Of a stretch of 64,000 nucleotides of DNA, positions 46,568 to 53,885 are shown piece by piece; position 1 is the stretch's first letter, and each line of letters starts with the position of its first letter. The DNA is from Comamonadaceae bacterium (lineage in GTDB: Bacteria > Pseudomonadota > Gammaproteobacteria > Burkholderiales > Burkholderiaceae_C), in the NCBI GenBank assembly GCA_947372865.1, contig CANBVJ010000011.1, positions 1-64,000 of the forward strand, given 5' to 3'. The notes beneath the pieces are model-generated. The model did not search any database and was not told the origin of the DNA. It saw nothing but the letters and a program-made list of their open reading frames with translations. Made by a program: the position numbers and the translations under genes.

Positions 46568-47208
46568 GCAATCATTTTCAAAAGGGTGGGCCAGACGTTG
46601 TCAAGCAGCGTGGGGTGGGCTGCTTCCAGCGGATGAATGCGGTCGCTTTGGAACAAGGTGTCAGCTTGCGGCACATCGGCCACGCCCTTGAGGAAAAAAG
46701 GCACCAGCGCCACGCCCTTGCCCTTGGCCACGCTGGCGTACATGGCGGCAAACTGGGTGCCGTATTCGGGCCCGTAGTTGGGCGGCATTTGCATGCCCAG
46801 CAGCAGCACTTTGGCGTGCGCACCCAGGCAGGCTTGCACCATGGCTTGCAAATTGTCCTGGCTGGTTTTGAGCGGCAGGCCGCGCAGCGCGTCGTTGCCA
46901 CCGAGCTCAATCACCACCAATTGCGGCTGGTGCTGGGCCAGCAGCGCGGGCAGGCGCGAGCGCCCGCCTGAGGTGGTGTCGCCGCTGATGCTGGCGTTGA
47001 CCACTGCGATTTGCGGGCCTTTCTGGCGCAGGCGCTGCTCCAACAGTGCTACCCAGCCGCTGCCGCGCTTGAGGCCGTATTCGGCGCTGAGCGAGTCACC
47101 CACCACCAAAATCGGGCCCCGGGGCTTGGCCCAGGCGTCCAAAGCCGTAGCCAGCGTCAGGGCGCAGGCGGCTGCGTTAAAGTGTCTGCGATTCAAAGAA
47201 AGTCCCAT
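46564..47208 (-). CDS. tesA: Arylesterase / acyl-CoA thioesterase I-like SGNH hydrolase
   Basis: A 214-residue SGNH hydrolase with a signal peptide (NRRHFNAAACALTLATALD, ending AWA), so periplasmic. Block I VVGDSLSAEYGL (nucleophile Ser), block III GGNDALRG (Asn), and block V SDRIHPLEAAH (Asp and His). TesA of E. coli hydrolyses acyl thioesters and arylesters, lysophospholipids and peptides. It is translated divergently from ybbA with overlapping start codons, and overlaps mnmH at its end. Confidence 0.9.
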   Translation of the reverse strand: MGLSLNRRHFNAAACALTLATALDAWAKPRGPILVVGDSLSAEYGLKRGSGWVALLEQRLRQKGPQIAVVNASISGDTTSGGRSRLPALLAQHQPQLVVIELGGNDALRGLPLKTSQDNLQAMVQACLGAHAKVLLLGMQMPPNYGPEYGTQFAAMYASVAKGKGVALVPFFLKGVADVPQADTLFQSDRIHPLEAAHPTLLDNVWPTLLKMIA

Positions 47209-47899
47209 GTCTGAATTCATTATTTCCGTCGAACACCTCTGCAAATCGGTCAGCGACTCGACCGGCACCCTCGACATCCTGAAAAACATCGATTTTGCGC
47301 TAAAAGCCTGCGAGACCGCCGCCATCGTGGGCGCCTCGGGCTCGGGCAAGAGCACATTGCTGTCCATCATCGCTGGGCTGGACACGCCCACCAGTGGCAC
47401 GGTGCGCTTAGGGCAACAAGATTTGTTCGCCCTGGACGAAGACGCACGCGCTGCGCTGCGCGCCCACCAGGTGGGTTTTGTGTTCCAGAGTTTTCAGTTG
47501 CTGGGCAACCTGACCGCGCTGGAAAACGTGATGCTGCCGCTTGAACTCGATGGCCGCAAAGACGCGCGCAAGCTGGCTACCGAGATGCTGGAGCGCGTAG
47601 GCCTGTCGCAGCGCCTGGGCTCTTACCCCAAGGTGCTCAGTGGCGGCGAGCAGCAGCGCGTAGCGCTGGCGCGCGCCTTTGTAGTCAAGCCCGCCGTGCT
47701 GCTGGCCGATGAACCCACGGGCAGCCTGGACTTTGCCACCGGCGAGACCATCATGGCCCTGATGTTTGACCTCAACCGCGAGCAAGGCACGACCCTGGTG
47801 CTCGTCACCCACGACCCGGCCATTGCCGCGCGCTGCGACCGGCGCATCACCATCGAGGCCGGGCGCATCGTGGCCAATTCCACGCACGCCGAGCACTAA
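47207..47899 (+). CDS. ybbA: ABC transporter ATP-binding protein, YbbA/LolD type
   Basis: A 230-residue ATPase: Walker [14 protein letters not shown]-loop FVFQSFQLLGNLTALENV, signature LSGGEQQRVALARAF, and Walker B VLLADEPTGSLD with VTHD. The match to YbbA, whose partner permease YbbP (4 + large domain) normally lies next to it, is supported by its divergent position from tesA as in enterobacteria. Here no permease gene follows; rlmB comes next. So either the permease is elsewhere or the ATPase serves another system. Confidence 0.88.
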   Translation: MSEFIISVEHLCKSVSDSTGTLDILKNIDFALKACETAAIVGASGSGKSTLLSIIAGLDTPTSGTVRLGQQDLFALDEDARAALRAHQVGFVFQSFQLLGNLTALENVMLPLELDGRKDARKLATEMLERVGLSQRLGSYPKVLSGGEQQRVALARAFVVKPAVLLADEPTGSLDFATGETIMALMFDLNREQGTTLVLVTHDPAIAARCDRRITIEAGRIVANSTHAEH

Positions 47900-47946
47900 G
47901 GCCGGGCTGCAGGCGCCGCCTGCGCCCCACGGGCGATAATCGCGCT

Positions 47947-48717
47947 ATGTCATCTCAAGTTCTTTTCGGCTTTCATGCCGTGGGCGTTCGCCTGAAAACC
48001 GCCCCCAAATCCATCGTCGAAATTTATTTCGAACCCACCCGGCGCGACGCGCGCATGCGCCAATTCATTGACAAGGTCAAGGAAGCCGGGGTACGCCTGA
48101 TTGAGGCCGACAGCATGCGCTTGTCCAAGCTCTGCGGCGGCCATGGCCACCAGGGGGTAGCTGCTCGGGTGCAGGCGCTGACCCAAGTGCATTCGCTGGA
48201 CGAATTGCTGGAAAACCTGGAAGCCACGCAAAGCGCGCTGCCGACCGACCAGCGCTTCAACCCGCTCATCTTGGTGCTCGACGGCGTGACCGACCCGCAC
48301 AACCTGGGCGCTTGCCTGCGTGTGGCGGACGGCGCGGGCGTGCACGCGGTGATTGCCCCCAAAGACCACGCAGCCGGCATCAATGCCACCGTGGCCAAGG
48401 TGGCCAGCGGCGCGGCAGAAACTGTGCCGTATTTCATGGTGACCAATCTGGCGCGCACCTTAGGCGAGCTCAAGGAACGCAACATCTGGATCATCGGCAC
48501 CAGCGATACGGCCACCCAAACCCTGTACCAGGCCGATTTGACTGGTCCGGTAGCCTTGGTCTTGGGTGCCGAGGGAGACGGCATGCGCCAGCTCACCGCC
48601 AAAACCTGCGACCAACTGGTGCGCATCCCCATGCGCGGCGCGGTGGAAAGCCTGAACGTGTCGGTTGCCAGCGGCGTGTGTTTGTACGAAGCGCTGCGCC
48701 AACGCGGCGGCGCCTGA
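47947..48717 (+). CDS. rlmB: 23S rRNA (guanosine-2251-2'-O)-methyltransferase
   Basis: A 256-residue SpoU/TrmH-type SPOUT methyltransferase. N-terminal RNA-binding start QVLFGFHAVGVRLKT and GHGHQGVAARV. The knot motifs are ILVLDGVTDPHNLGACLRVA, LVLGAEGDGMRQLT and IPMRGAVESLNVSVA, which is the SAM-binding end. RlmB modifies G2251 in the peptidyl transferase region. It lies 47 bases after ybbA. Confidence 0.94.
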   Translation: MSSQVLFGFHAVGVRLKTAPKSIVEIYFEPTRRDARMRQFIDKVKEAGVRLIEADSMRLSKLCGGHGHQGVAARVQALTQVHSLDELLENLEATQSALPTDQRFNPLILVLDGVTDPHNLGACLRVADGAGVHAVIAPKDHAAGINATVAKVASGAAETVPYFMVTNLARTLGELKERNIWIIGTSDTATQTLYQADLTGPVALVLGAEGDGMRQLTAKTCDQLVRIPMRGAVESLNVSVASGVCLYEALRQRGGA

Positions 48718-48736
48718 ATTTGCCCTAGGAGCGCTT

Positions 48737-49093
48737 ATGTCCCTGTTCAATCGCCGTATTGCCGTTGTCGCGCTGGCCGCGATCAGTGCCTTGGGCCTGG
48801 TGTCTTGCACGCAAGAGCAGCAAAACAAGGTGGGCCGGGAAATCCAGAACTGGACCGGCACCAACGGCGTGCTGGAGGTGTATGCCGGGGATAAGCTGGT
48901 GCGTCGCTTTATCAAAATCGACAAACTGAGCACCGCCATGGGCACCGACGACAACAAGCCCCGGCCTTACCGCTTTGGCTACGGCGTGCTGGACGAAAAC
49001 CTGAACCTGCAAGCCGATCCCGGCGAGAAAAAAGTCTACTTCGAGATCAGCGACTACGCCACCAATTACGTGTTTTTCGAGAATCCGCGCTAA
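48737..49093 (+). CDS. Small lipoprotein, hypothetical
   Basis: A 118-residue protein with a signal ending in the lipobox LVSC (MSLFNRRIAVVALAAISALG), so probably lipidated. The mature part TNGVLEVYAGDKLVRRFIKIDKL shows beta-rich character, and KKVYFEISDYATNYVFFEN ends it. I do not recognise a family. It lies 19 bases after rlmB, so a shared transcript is likely. Confidence 0.75.
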   Translation: MSLFNRRIAVVALAAISALGLVSCTQEQQNKVGREIQNWTGTNGVLEVYAGDKLVRRFIKIDKLSTAMGTDDNKPRPYRFGYGVLDENLNLQADPGEKKVYFEISDYATNYVFFENPR

Positions 49094-49112
49094 GCCGCAG
49101 CGCGCAAGGGCC

Positions 49113-49706
49113 TCAAACCCAGCCCATCACTCCGGCCAAGGCGCCGACACCCAGGATCCACAAGAGGTGAATGCGGTTGTGCCACACCAGCAGCGCACTG
49201 GCTGCCGTGACGACGTAGGCGCCGGGGTTAACGCCCCAACTGCCGTGGGAGCCCGCCAAAATCCAGCCCGTTGCCACCAGCAAGGCCACCACAATCGGCG
49301 CCATGGCCAGCTTGAAGGCGCGCACCGTGGGCCGCTCGCGGTTGCGGTGGCCCCAGCGGGCGGCAAAAAACGTCAGGGTCGCGCTGGGCAAGACGATGCC
49401 CATCATGGTGGCAAACACGCAGGCGCTGGCCAGCGCCCAGGCCGCCGCGCCAGCCGCTGTTCCACCGGCCGCGTTCATCCCCACGGTCCAGCCCAAGATC
49501 GCAACAAACAACACATTGGGTCCGGGCGCCGCCTGCGCCAGCGCAATGGCGTTGCTGAACTGGACCTCGCTCAGCCAGGCCTGGTCGTTGACCAGAAAAC
49601 GGTGCATCTCGGGCACGGTGGTGATTGCCCCACCTACCGACATCAGCGAGAGCGACACAAAGTGCAAAAACAGCGTGGAGAGCTCATGCCATCCCCAGGA
49701 GTTCAT
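49113..49706 (-). CDS. Chromate transporter, C-terminal-type half
   Basis: A 197-residue ChrA half with about five to six membrane segments. The pattern ELSTLFLHFVSLSLMSVGGA and FSNAIALAQAAPGPNVLFVAI resembles the Chr domain, as does TVPEMHRFLVND. It forms a pair with the next gene and is the second gene of the pair, as in short-chain (SCHR) systems made of two half-size proteins that insert in opposite directions. Role in chromate efflux is by family only; the usual regulator ChrB is not in the window. Starts within the stop of its partner (ATGA). Confidence 0.85.
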   Translation of the reverse strand: MNSWGWHELSTLFLHFVSLSLMSVGGAITTVPEMHRFLVNDQAWLSEVQFSNAIALAQAAPGPNVLFVAILGWTVGMNAAGGTAAGAAAWALASACVFATMMGIVLPSATLTFFAARWGHRNRERPTVRAFKLAMAPIVVALLVATGWILAGSHGSWGVNPGAYVVTAASALLVWHNRIHLLWILGVGALAGVMGWV

Positions 49707-50290
49707 GTGCGCGTCCCCTTGTGTTGCGCCAGCAGGCAGTAATAAGCCCAGGCCATGCCCGGCGCACCCAGCCCCAGCAGCACCCACACCAGCGGAATGC
49801 GCAGCACGCCAATGGCAACAAAGGTCAGCAGCGCCAGTGCGGCGCAGACGGGCTTGCCCATGGCGTTTTTGCGCAGCGCCGCCATGAGTTTGAAGCCGGT
49901 GCCTGCAATCAGGCCGGCGGACACGGCGCCCATGCCGCGCAACGCACCCTGCACCACGGGCAGGTCTGCCACACCGGACAAGCTGATGGTGAGCACCAAT
50001 ACCACCGCCAAGGGCAGCGCCAACATGCCCGAGAGCGCCGCCAGCGCGCCGCGCCAGCCAAAGTAGCGGTCGCCCACGATGAGCGACAGATTGACCACGT
50101 TGGCGCCGGGCATGATTTGCGCCACCGCCCAGTCTTCAACAAATTCTTCTTGCGTGAGCCACTGTTTTTTATCGACCAGCTCGCGCTGCACCACGGCCAG
50201 CACGCCGCCAAAGCCCTGCAGGGCCAGCCAGGAAAACGCCCAAAACAGCGCGCGCACCGATGCTGGGCGCTGTGCGGCTGCCTTGTTCAT
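49703..50290 (-). CDS. Chromate transporter, N-terminal-type half
   Basis: A 195-residue ChrA half: FWAFSWLALQGFGGVLAVVQ at the start, FVEDWAVAQIMPGANVVNLS, and GDRYFGWRGALAALSGMLAL. The PGANVVNLS block is the Chr motif. It overlaps the upstream lipase-like gene's stop by four bases and the following half by four, so the pair is a single translational unit within the six-gene operon. Confidence 0.85.
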   Translation of the reverse strand: MNKAAAQRPASVRALFWAFSWLALQGFGGVLAVVQRELVDKKQWLTQEEFVEDWAVAQIMPGANVVNLSLIVGDRYFGWRGALAALSGMLALPLAVVLVLTISLSGVADLPVVQGALRGMGAVSAGLIAGTGFKLMAALRKNAMGKPVCAALALLTFVAIGVLRIPLVWVLLGLGAPGMAWAYYCLLAQHKGTRT

Positions 50291-51180
50291 GCGTGGGCGC
50301 CGGCCAGTTGCTCGGCGACCCAGTCCATCACATGGGGGTTACTGCACAACTGCACATGGCCCATGCCGTCAAATACCTGGGGCACCACACCGGGCAAGAC
50401 CTGCTCGCGCTGGGGAAAGACGATGGCGTCTTGGGGCGTGATGGCAATGCGAAACAGATTGCGGGTCGCTGCGTTTTCGCCGGCGGCCAGCGCGGCCAAC
50501 CAAGCGCTTTGCCAAACCATTTGTTTGCCATTGGGCGCGCGGGCGTGGGGCGCAACCTGGGTGCCTTGGTGGGGCGTGCCCAGGGTCACAGCCAGCGCCG
50601 CGCGCGCGGTGCCGTGGGCGCGCATCCAGGCGCGAATGGCCAGCCCGCCCATGCTGTGACCGACCAGCGCCACTTCTTGGACGCCCGTGTGCTTGCACAG
50701 GCTTTGCACCGCGTGCTCTATGGCAGCGGCATAGTCGTCAATCGAGGCAAACACCGGCTCCAGGTCCACAGCAAACACCGCATGTCCCCGCGCGCGCAGG
50801 CGCTGCGCCATGTCGTCCCAGACGCGGTGGTTGCACACAAAGCCGTGCACCAGAACCACACCAATGCGCGCTTGCGACCCCATTGCAGGCTGCAACTGTG
50901 GCGCACGCCAAGCCCAGGGCAGGCGGGTGACGAAAAAGCGGTAGGCCCAAAAGGATTCGCCCAAACTGGCGCGGATGATGCTGGGCCAATGGGCTTGGCC
51001 CTGGCTGGCGTGGATGGTGCTTTTCAGCATCCATATCGCGACCAGTACCAGCGGCAGCACGGCAAAAATCACCAGCCCAGCCCACATCGGCCAGCCTGCA
51101 AGCCAGGTCACGGCCGCCGAACCCATGGCAAAAAATGCCGCCTGAAGCAGCAGAATCTTGCGCAGCATGCGAGCGAGCAT
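50287..51180 (-). CDS. Membrane-anchored lipase-like alpha/beta hydrolase
   Basis: A 297-residue protein with one or two N-terminal membrane segments (ILLLQAAFFAMGSAAVTWLA, AGLVIFAVLPLVLVAIWML), then an alpha/beta hydrolase: VVLVHGFVCNHRVW oxyanion block, LVGHSMGGLAIRAW with GHSMG nucleophile, and FDGMGHVQLC with the catalytic His. Triacylglycerol lipase or esterase type. The start at 51180 is used; an ATG at 51168 is also possible. Fourth gene of the minus-strand operon, overlapping the chromate-transporter gene by four bases. Confidence 0.8.
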   Translation of the reverse strand: MLARMLRKILLLQAAFFAMGSAAVTWLAGWPMWAGLVIFAVLPLVLVAIWMLKSTIHASQGQAHWPSIIRASLGESFWAYRFFVTRLPWAWRAPQLQPAMGSQARIGVVLVHGFVCNHRVWDDMAQRLRARGHAVFAVDLEPVFASIDDYAAAIEHAVQSLCKHTGVQEVALVGHSMGGLAIRAWMRAHGTARAALAVTLGTPHQGTQVAPHARAPNGKQMVWQSAWLAALAAGENAATRNLFRIAITPQDAIVFPQREQVLPGVVPQVFDGMGHVQLCSNPHVMDWVAEQLAGAHA

Positions 51181-51188
51181 GGCGCGGC

Positions 51189-51752
51189 CTAGCCCTGGCT
51201 GCACTGCAGCGTGCGCCGCGCAGGCTCCACTACGGCTTGTTCCGCCTGGTAGTCGGTGGTCAGCACGCGCATGAGCAAAAAGCCGGTGCTGCTGGGGCTT
51301 ACCACCACTTCGGCGCCGGACGGGGGTGGCTTTTGCTGCGGGTCGCCGCCGGGCGGCACCAGCCACAAGTCCACGGGGTGGCCTTGGGCCTGGCGGTCGT
51401 TGCGCACAAAGAAGTTGTCGCTGTTGGCCGCGTACAGCGCCACCGACCAGTAATTGGCCAGCGCCGGGGCGGTACGCACCCGAATCGGGCCGTCGCGCAA
51501 GTCATAAGCGCAGACCGAATACAGCATGTCCGGACTGGGCATGACCACCGAGCGAGACTTGGCGGTGACGGCCTCGGGAAAGGCCGCCTGGTTGTGCATG
51601 TTCATTTTTTGTGCGGCCGGACCGTGCATCAGCACCTGCATGATGAGGCGCGGCGCAGCCCAGACCGCCAGCAGGTGCGCCAACAAGGCGGTCACAAGCA
51701 GGGTGAGCAGGCGGTAAAACCACAGGCGCTGGTGTTCGCTGAAGTTTTTCAT
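51189..51752 (-). CDS. DUF1254-domain membrane-anchored protein
   Basis: A 187-residue protein with an N-terminal membrane anchor (RLLTLLVTALLAHLLAVWAA) and a single DUF1254 domain (FPEAVTAKSRSVVMPSPDML, YDLRDGPIRVRTAPALANYW). DUF1254 usually forms the N-terminal part of larger proteins that also carry DUF1214. Here the two halves are separate genes, with this one downstream of the DUF1214 gene. Function unknown. It overlaps the DUF1214 gene by four bases and ends eight bases before the lipase-like gene. Confidence 0.85.
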   Translation of the reverse strand: MKNFSEHQRLWFYRLLTLLVTALLAHLLAVWAAPRLIMQVLMHGPAAQKMNMHNQAAFPEAVTAKSRSVVMPSPDMLYSVCAYDLRDGPIRVRTAPALANYWSVALYAANSDNFFVRNDRQAQGHPVDLWLVPPGGDPQQKPPPSGAEVVVSPSSTGFLLMRVLTTDYQAEQAVVEPARRTLQCSQG

Positions 51753-52363
51753 GCGCAGTCCCCGATTTGTTGCACGGCGGGCGCCACCAGCGATTGCGGC
51801 GCGGCTTGCAGGGCGGGCGTGGGGTTGTACAGGCGCAGCGTCAGGATCAGCCCGCGCTTGCCCGGCGTGGGCAGCCAGTACAGGCCCGCCTGTTCGGTAG
51901 GGCCTGTGCCCAGCGAAAACGCCCCGGCGGCGTCGAGCTTGGCGGTGCTGCCGTTGAGGCTGTAGTGGCCATTGGGCGCGTCAAACAAAAACATGTCGTC
52001 GGCATAGGCGGTAATGCTCCACCAGCGCGCCTGGGGCGGCACGCCAGTAATGCGGTAGCTGCACTGCGAGCGCAATGCGTGCCCTGCGTCGTCGCGGATA
52101 GCCACGAAATACATGGTCTCGTCGCGGCCCAATGCCAAGAGCGCGTTGACGGCGATGGTGGCACGGGTGTACATGCCGGCGTCCTGGCTACCGGCTTGCA
52201 GATTGGTGCGCCACGCGCCCACTTCTACTGAAGGGTTAAGCCAGGGTGATTTTTTGAGCACCCACCAGGCGGACCCCAGGCCCAGCGCCACCGCGCCCAG
52301 GTACAGCAGGGCGGCAACCGCGATGCGCTTGGCGCGCGCGCTCCAGTGGGTTTTGGCGTTCAT
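51749..52363 (-). CDS. DUF1214-domain membrane-anchored protein
   Basis: A 204-residue protein with an N-terminal membrane anchor (RIAVAALLYLGAVALGLGSA) and a DUF1214 domain (ITGVPPQARWWSITAYADDM, NGHYSLNGS, RGLILTLRLYNP). DUF1214 is the C-terminal partner of DUF1254 in fused relatives. Start MNAKTHWSARAKRIAV at 52363 is used, which overlaps the upstream gene's stop by four bases (ATGA). Function unknown; an envelope location is indicated by the anchors. Confidence 0.85.
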   Translation of the reverse strand: MNAKTHWSARAKRIAVAALLYLGAVALGLGSAWWVLKKSPWLNPSVEVGAWRTNLQAGSQDAGMYTRATIAVNALLALGRDETMYFVAIRDDAGHALRSQCSYRITGVPPQARWWSITAYADDMFLFDAPNGHYSLNGSTAKLDAAGAFSLGTGPTEQAGLYWLPTPGKRGLILTLRLYNPTPALQAAPQSLVAPAVQQIGDCA

Positions 52364-52644
52364 GGGGCTGCTTGGTCGGCGTTGGCCAGACGGGCCGCTT
52401 TGGCCAGCGGCATCCAGTGCAGCAAACCAAAGAGCAAGGCCAGCAGCACGCTGACCCACAGCGCACCGGGATAACTTTTGACGTATTTGAACGCCAACAG
52501 GCATTCAAGCACGTGCACAGCCAGCAAGGCCAGCGCCAACTTTTGCACCACTGGGGTGGCACCCATGGGCAGCACGATGAACAGGCTGGCCAGCGCCAGT
52601 AGGTAGGTGGCGCTTAAAAGCGCTTTGGACAGGGTGTTGAACAT
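52360..52644 (-). CDS. Small integral membrane protein, DUF1145-like (YhhL-like)
   Basis: A 94-residue protein with three predicted membrane segments (LLSATYLLALASLFIVLPMG, LALALLAVHVLECLLAF, WVSVLLALLFGLLHWMPL). The HVLECLLAFKYV block resembles DUF1145 proteins. First gene of the six-gene operon (52644 to 49113), each pair overlapping by four bases except one 8-base gap. Function unknown. Confidence 0.7.
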   Translation of the reverse strand: MFNTLSKALLSATYLLALASLFIVLPMGATPVVQKLALALLAVHVLECLLAFKYVKSYPGALWVSVLLALLFGLLHWMPLAKAARLANADQAAP

Positions 52645-52681
52645 GGGCTACTTGGGTTTGGAAGAGTGGGGCGCAGTGCGC

Positions 52682-53779
52682 TTACATCAGGCGCTTTTTG
52701 TCAATTGCCGTAGAGTTTGCAGGCAGGGTGAACAGCATACCGTCTTCCCCCACCGTGATCGGACCGCCAAAGAACTGGGCGGCATTACCCACAAAGGCCG
52801 GGTAGGCAAATTTGACAGGCAGCGGCGGCACGATGTGGTTGAACACCAGTTGCTTTACCTGGGCCGTGCTGGCCTGGGCGGCGGCCTGTTCCGGCGTGGT
52901 GTGGTAGTTCAGGATGTCTTGCATCACATGGGCCAGGTTGCCCATGTTTTTTCCCTCAAACTCAGACTCCAGAATCTTCACCAGTTTGGGCTGCAATGCT
53001 TCGTGCACCAAAATATCTGCGCCTTGGGCGGCGGCCACCAGCGAGGGCGTGGGAGTCGTGTCGCCGCTGATTACCACCGAGCGGCCCTTGTAGTCAAAGC
53101 GGTAGCCCACCGCCGGCTCGATGGGCGCATGGTTGACGCGAAAGGCAGTGATCTTGAGGCCCTTGTCGTCCAGCACGACCACCGTGTCGCCCTGGCCCAC
53201 CGGTGGTAAGGCGAACGGCATGCCCTTGCCGCCGCTGCCGTTTGAGGGCATGACTTTTTCGCTATGGTGTTTCACGCGGTAGCCATAGTCCAGCACATAG
53301 GCGGCCCGAAAGCCGTCCACCACCTGCACCACACCGGTAGGCCCGTAGATGGGCAGCGGCGCAGTGGCCGTGGCCATGCCCCAGTGCTGCAGCATGAAGG
53401 GCCCCAGGCCGTCAATGTGGTCGGAGTGGAAATGGGTTATCAGCAAGGCTTCCATCTTGCCCAGGGGCAAACCCATGTAGCCCATGTTGCGGGCCGAGCC
53501 TTCGCCCGCGTCCACCACAAACAGGCGCTCGCCCGCGATGATGGCGGTGCACGGCCCGGCGCGCGTGGGGTCAGGAAAGGGTGAACCCGTGCCGCACAGC
53601 GCCACATGCAAACCATCGGGCAGGGTGGGGATGATGTTGCGTCCCACATTGGCATGGGCCACGCGTTGCAGTAGGGCGGTTCCTACTTGCTTTTGGAAGA
53701 CCCAGACCCCGGCTGCCGCCACCAGCGCCAGACCCACCAAGCCCACCAAGCCCACCAAAGCCTTTTTCAGCATGCGCAT
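52682..53779 (-). CDS. MBL-fold metallo-hydrolase, membrane-anchored
   Basis: A 365-residue protein. An N-terminal single membrane segment (KALVGLVGLVGLALVAAAGV) is followed by a metallo-beta-lactamase domain with the zinc motif THFHSDHIDG (H116, H118, D120, H121), DTTPTPS, and FNHIVPP. The domain order and GTGSPFPDPTRAGP start block resemble the RNase Z/arylsulfatase-like branch. Possibly periplasmic and anchored. The 9-base unit cccaccaag is repeated about three times within the anchor (53733-53759). It starts downstream of the FadB-like gene, with a 12-bp palindrome between. Confidence 0.85.
   Translation of the reverse strand: MRMLKKALVGLVGLVGLALVAAAGVWVFQKQVGTALLQRVAHANVGRNIIPTLPDGLHVALCGTGSPFPDPTRAGPCTAIIAGERLFVVDAGEGSARNMGYMGLPLGKMEALLITHFHSDHIDGLGPFMLQHWGMATATAPLPIYGPTGVVQVVDGFRAAYVLDYGYRVKHHSEKVMPSNGSGGKGMPFALPPVGQGDTVVVLDDKGLKITAFRVNHAPIEPAVGYRFDYKGRSVVISGDTTPTPSLVAAAQGADILVHEALQPKLVKILESEFEGKNMGNLAHVMQDILNYHTTPEQAAAQASTAQVKQLVFNHIVPPLPVKFAYPAFVGNAAQFFGGPITVGEDGMLFTLPANSTAIDKKRLM
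53733..53759. repeat. Triplicate 9-bp direct repeat in the membrane anchor of the MBL protein
   Basis: Units cccaccaag, cccaccaag and cccaccaaa, end to end, encode three Leu-Val-Gly repeats on the minus strand. Copy-number change would lengthen or shorten the anchor by three residues without a frameshift. Confidence 0.9.
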
Positions 53780-53816
53780 ACGCCACCCCTCAGAATGTCA
53801 AAAATCCATTGTCGCA

Positions 53817-53828
53817 TACACATGTGTA
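53817..53828. promoter_or_regulatory. 12-bp perfect palindrome before the MBL gene
   Basis: tacacatgtgta, 38-49 bases upstream of the MBL start and 57 bases after the FadB-like stop. Fits a dimeric regulator site in position; no regulator is encoded nearby. Confidence 0.3.
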
Positions 53829-53885
53829 CGGAGCCTTCGGGTTTCCCCTTGGGCGCCGCACTTTCCATACAGCTTAGGCCGCGCT

